Source: an uncultured Lachnospiraceae bacterium
Lineage (GTDB): Bacteria; Bacillota; Clostridia; Lachnospirales; Lachnospiraceae
Length of the DNA stretch: 64,000 nucleotides
Direction: 5' to 3'
Assembly (NCBI GenBank): GCA_947589055.1
Contig: CANPZL010000003.1
Span: 36,760 to 100,759, forward strand
This document shows, in pieces, positions 61,042 to 64,000 of the stretch. Each line of letters opens with the position of its first letter. Position 1 is the stretch's first letter. A program made the position numbers and the translations under genes. The notes under the pieces were generated by a model, which saw only the letters and a program-made list of their open reading frames with translations, was not told where the DNA came from and made no database searches.

Positions 61042-61680
61042 ATGGCGGAGTTGGAAAAAGATAATGAAAAAAGGAAGGATTCCTCTTCCGGACATATTCT
61101 GCGATTTGTGATTCTTTTGGTACTGGCGGCAGCAGTGCTTCTTGCGATATATCTCCGTTTGACAAATCATTCCAAGAACAGTGACCGGCAGGCGGACGAA
61201 AATTATACGGAAACAGAAATCCTAAAACAATATGATCTGGAGAAGCAGTATCCCAAAACAGTACGGGAAGTGGTAAAGCTCCATTGCCGTTTCTTGAAAT
61301 GTATCTATAATGAAGAATTGAGTGCAGAAGAATTAGAGACACTGAATCGGCAATGCCGGAATCTGTATTCGGATATATTATTGTCAGAAAACGGAGAAAG
61401 GGAGCAGCTAGCAGATTTAACGGAGGATATCAGTGCCTTTCATTCTGCTGGAAAGATTTTTGTGAATTATACGGTAGGAGAGGAAAGCAGTATCCTTTAT
61501 ACCACTGAAAACGGAGTAGATTATGCAATGGTTACCGTGACCTGTAATATTCGGGAAGGCTCCGGCACCAACGCATTAGAGGAACAGTATTTGTTGATAA
61601 AGGAAAAAGAACAGTGGAAAATCTTAGGCTGGCAAGGGATCGTACCGGAGGAAACCCTTGTGGATGACACGGGAGAGTAA
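61042..61680 (+). CDS. Membrane-anchored protein of 212 aa, function unknown
   Basis: A short basic cytoplasmic start, one membrane helix (about 22-40, [17 protein letters not shown]) and an extracellular domain of about 170 aa. The C-terminal half has an alternating strand pattern ([20 protein letters not shown]) that could be an NTF2-like fold. It resembles a family in Lachnospiraceae near tsaD (possibly DUF6715), but this is from memory. AGGAGAGG precedes the ATG. Its stop overlaps the tsaD start (TAATG). Confidence 0.68.
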   Translation: MAELEKDNEKRKDSSSGHILRFVILLVLAAAVLLAIYLRLTNHSKNSDRQADENYTETEILKQYDLEKQYPKTVREVVKLHCRFLKCIYNEELSAEELETLNRQCRNLYSDILLSENGEREQLADLTEDISAFHSAGKIFVNYTVGEESSILYTTENGVDYAMVTVTCNIREGSGTNALEEQYLLIKEKEQWKILGWQGIVPEETLVDDTGE

Positions 61681-62741
61681 TGAATTCAGGAAAAATGGAA
61701 AATGAAATGCAGTTAACGGAAAATTCTAATGTCAGAATATTGGCGATTGAAACCTCATGTGATGAGACAGCGGCAGCCATTGTGGAAAACGGAAGAGAGG
61801 TATTATCAAATATCATTTCCTCTCAGATTGATCTGCATACGGTCTATGGCGGTGTAGTACCCGAAATTGCTTCCAGAAAACATATTGAAAATATCAATTA
61901 TGTGATACAGGAGGCATTAGACAAGGCAGGCCTTACGTTCCAGGAAATTGATGCAATAGCGGTAACATATGGCCCCGGCTTAGTAGGGGCCTTGCTGGTT
62001 GGAGTTTCTGTAGCAAAGGCCTTGAGCTATGGACTGGGACTGCCTTTAGTTGGAGTTCATCATATTGAAGGACATATTTCCGCCAATTATATCGAAAATA
62101 AAGAGTTAGAACCTCCATATATCTGTCTTGTGGTTTCAGGCGGTCATTCTCATTTAGTAAAGGTTGAGGATTATGGAGTTTATCAGGTGCTTGGCAGAAC
62201 CAGAGATGATGCGGCAGGAGAGGCCTTTGATAAGGTAGCCCGTGCCATCGGGCTTGGCTATCCGGGTGGGCCGAAGATTGATAAGATAGCCAAAACAGGG
62301 AATCCGCAGGCAATTTTATTCCCCAGGGCAAGCATGGCAGACAACCCATATGACTTTAGCTTTAGCGGTTTGAAATCCGCTGTCTTAAATTATTTAAATC
62401 AGTGTGAAATGAAAGGGGAAGTTTATTCCCAAGCAGATGTAGCTGCCTCTTTTCAACAGGCAGTAGTAGATGTTTTAACGGAGCATACAATGCTTGCTAT
62501 GCAGGAAACAGGAATGAAAAAACTGGCGATTGCAGGCGGAGTAGCATCGAATTCCGCTTTACGACAGGCAATGCAGGATAAATGTAAAGAATATGGAATC
62601 ACATTTTATTCCCCCTCACCGATTTTATGTACGGATAATGCGGCTATGATCGGAGCCGCAGGGTATTATGAATACTGTAAGGGGATCCGGCATGGACTGG
62701 ATCTGAACGCAGTTCCAAATCTAAAACTGGGAGAACGATAG
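61680..62741 (+). CDS. tsaD: tRNA threonylcarbamoyltransferase TsaD
   Basis: TsaD (Gcp/YgjD) transfers the threonylcarbamoyl group to A37 of ANN-decoding tRNAs, with TsaB and TsaE. The 353-aa protein has [19 protein letters not shown], the metal-binding HHIEGHI (His near 126 and 130), [29 protein letters not shown] and [11 protein letters not shown]. It begins inside the stop of the preceding gene and ends just before ispD, which starts at the next base. Confidence 0.97.
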   Translation: MNSGKMENEMQLTENSNVRILAIETSCDETAAAIVENGREVLSNIISSQIDLHTVYGGVVPEIASRKHIENINYVIQEALDKAGLTFQEIDAIAVTYGPGLVGALLVGVSVAKALSYGLGLPLVGVHHIEGHISANYIENKELEPPYICLVVSGGHSHLVKVEDYGVYQVLGRTRDDAAGEAFDKVARAIGLGYPGGPKIDKIAKTGNPQAILFPRASMADNPYDFSFSGLKSAVLNYLNQCEMKGEVYSQADVAASFQQAVVDVLTEHTMLAMQETGMKKLAIAGGVASNSALRQAMQDKCKEYGITFYSPSPILCTDNAAMIGAAGYYEYCKGIRHGLDLNAVPNLKLGER

Positions 62742-63455
62742 ATGAAAGAACGCATTACAGCAATTATATTGGCTGCCGGGCAGGGAAAACGGATGAACAG
62801 CAGGATTCAAAAACAGTTTATGCTGTTACAGGAAAAACCGCTGCTTTATTATTCTCTGCGCTGTTTTCAGGATAGTGAGGTTGAGGAGATCGTTCTGGTG
62901 ACTGGAAACGGAGAGATTGAATTCTGTCAAAAGGCGATTGTGGAGGCCTACGGATTTACAAAAGTGAAGGCGGTCATAGCAGGCGGTGCAGAACGATACG
63001 ATTCAGTGGAACAAGGATTGGCCTGTGTAGAAGACGGAATCGTTTTGATCCATGACGGGGCAAGGCCTTTTGTCAGCAGGGAAATGATCCGGCAGTCAAT
63101 AATTGCGGCAATGGAAAACGGAGCGTGTACGGTGGGCGTACCGGTAAAAGATACGATCAAGGTGGTTGATGAAGTTCAGTACGGTATTGAAACACCGGAT
63201 CGAAAAACCCTTTGGCAGATACAGACACCGCAAGCATTCCGTACCGGATTGATAAAAGAGGCATATGTCCGAATGAGACAGGATGGGATGGAAAATATCA
63301 CAGATGATACCATGCTGGTAGAGAGATATTGTGGTGTACGTTCAAAAATCATAATGGGTGATTATCACAATTTGAAGATTACCACACCAGAGGATTTCAT
63401 TGCAGCAGAGGCTTTCTTGCGATATGATCTTCAATCCAAAGAAAGCATTTTATAA
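62742..63455 (+). CDS. ispD: 2-C-methyl-D-erythritol 4-phosphate cytidylyltransferase
   Basis: IspD acts in the MEP isoprenoid pathway, joining CTP to MEP. The 237-aa protein has the nucleotidyltransferase start IILAAGQGKRMNSRIQKQF, LIHDGARPFVS, VGVPVKDTIK and TPQAFRTGLI with KITTPED near the end. It follows tsaD with no gap. Confidence 0.95.
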   Translation: MKERITAIILAAGQGKRMNSRIQKQFMLLQEKPLLYYSLRCFQDSEVEEIVLVTGNGEIEFCQKAIVEAYGFTKVKAVIAGGAERYDSVEQGLACVEDGIVLIHDGARPFVSREMIRQSIIAAMENGACTVGVPVKDTIKVVDEVQYGIETPDRKTLWQIQTPQAFRTGLIKEAYVRMRQDGMENITDDTMLVERYCGVRSKIIMGDYHNLKITTPEDFIAAEAFLRYDLQSKESIL

Positions 63456-63488
63456 GAAGCTGCAAAAGCAAAAGCGTGAAAAGGAAGA

Positions 63489-63525
63489 AATCGGCACAGA
63501 TTTTCGAAGTCTGTGCCGGTTTTTG
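63489..63525 (+). terminator. Intrinsic terminator after ispD
   Basis: TCGGCACAGA pairs with TCTGTGCCGG (one G-T pair), extended by AAA/TTT; a T run follows. Confidence 0.9.
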
Positions 63526-63562
63526 TCATACATAAAGCGATAAAAAATACGATAGAAAGTAG

Positions 63563-63591
63563 TTGACAGTATAGAGTGAAAATGATAATAT
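63563..63591 (+). promoter_or_regulatory. Promoter of the tRNA-Ser genes
   Basis: TTGACA, 17 bases, TAATAT, 66 bases before the first tRNA. Confidence 0.8.
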
Positions 63592-63656
63592 TATAAATGT
63601 CGCTGATGAAAAATGAAAGCAAAAAAGCGATAAAAATCATATTATTATTCATATAC

Positions 63657-63742
63657 GGAGAGGTATCGAAGTGGTCATAACGAGGCGGTCTTGAAAACCG
63701 TTTGTCCGAGAGGGCACATGGGTTCGAATCCCATCCTCTCCG
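63657..63742 (+). tRNA. tRNA-Ser, anticodon UGA
   Basis: Acceptor GGAGAGG pairs with CCTCTCC, discriminator G. The anticodon loop CTTGAAA sits in the GCGGT/ACCGT stem, and there is a long class II variable arm. CCA is not encoded. Confidence 0.96.
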
Positions 63743-63782
63743 CTCCTGATTCGTATCAGGTATGAATCAAACGCTTGTACGA

Positions 63783-63871
63783 GGAGAAGTACCCAAGCGG
63801 TTGAAGGGGCTCCCCTGGAAAGGGAGTAGATCGTGAATAGCGGTGCGAGGGTTCAAATCCCTCCTTCTCCG
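63783..63871 (+). tRNA. tRNA-Ser, anticodon GGA
   Basis: Acceptor GGAGAAG pairs with CTTCTCC, discriminator G. The anticodon loop CTGGAAA sits in the CTCCC/GGGAG stem, with a long variable arm. CCA is not encoded. From 63872 to the end of the window no further gene was found. Confidence 0.96.
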
Positions 63872-64000
63872 TTTTATCTGTCTGGTATTCCAAGGACGGA
63901 TAAGAATGTACAGATTCTGCGTGAAGCGTCTGCACCATGACAACAGAACAATAAGACAACCCTGAAAATTCAAGAGAAGATTCAGAAAAACGGACAGCCG

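Overview
The window is chromosomal DNA of a spore-forming, probably motile Firmicute, most likely a member of the Lachnospiraceae (Clostridia). The evidence is the intact spoIIAA-spoIIAB-sigF-spoVA locus, strong AGGAGG-type ribosome binding sites, a PyrDB/PyrK-type pyrimidine pathway, the infC-rpmI-rplT operon with an L20-type leader, and several small proteins of a style common in Lachnospiraceae. The assignment is inferred from protein style and gene order, not from a marker alignment. Most of the window is core genome. No insertion sequence, prophage, CRISPR array or toxin-antitoxin locus was found.

Layout. 1-5.5 kb: 3' half of addA, then queF, folC, a 51-aa protein and a zinc-ribbon/TPR membrane protein. 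5.6-9.0 kb: forespore sigma-F control genes and spoVAA-AB-AC. 9.1-10.5 kb: L20-type leader and infC (AUU start)-rpmI-rplT. 10.6-16.1 kb: CAP lipoprotein, tRNA-Leu(AAG), nrnA-like phosphoesterase, Lit-like membrane protein, purH, csp. 16.1-17.6 kb (minus): tRNA-Gly and mgtE. 17.8-26.1 kb: tautomerase, pyrC, CPBP protease, M19 dipeptidase (minus), class-I amidotransferase, pyrF-pyrK-pyrD-pyrE and a 50-aa membrane protein. 26.1-34.2 kb: VanZ-like, small membrane protein, HD hydrolase, M29 aminopeptidase, orphan ABC-type binding lipoprotein (minus), purE-purC, cytoplasmic alpha-amylase, YerC-like TrpR protein. 34.2-36.1 kb (minus): DUF1836 protein, metF, YjfB-like protein. 36.3-44.6 kb: secreted SH3/NlpC-P60 hydrolase and a 2218-aa wall-anchored adhesin. 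44.6-54 kb: a DnaA-box cluster in an AT-rich gap, then hpf, secA, prfB (programmed frameshift), cheW, hom, an apgM-family gene and lysC. 54-64 kb: dCMP deaminase, tex, a YcxB-like protein, tsaE-tsaB-GNAT-rimI, a small zinc protein, RNase Z, a membrane-anchored protein, tsaD, ispD and two tRNA-Ser genes.

How the genes work together. Pyrimidine synthesis is nearly complete here for the later steps (pyrC, pyrDB/K, pyrE, pyrF). Purine synthesis is scattered (purH; purE-purC). TsaB, TsaE and TsaD are three of the t6A tRNA-modification proteins, and RimI sits with them as usual. The hom-apgM-lysC cluster is an aspartate/threonine pathway module in which the phosphoglycerate-mutase-like gene is a good candidate for the missing homoserine kinase. 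The spore locus has the anti-anti-sigma, anti-sigma and sigma-F genes in the standard order, but its spoVA part stops after spoVAC.

The less ordinary parts are the adhesin (a LamG-like domain inserted in a von Willebrand A domain, five isopeptide-type repeats, SPETG sorting signal), the DnaA-box cluster upstream of hpf, the shortened spoVA operon, tRNA-Leu with an unmodified AAG anticodon, and several very short genes.
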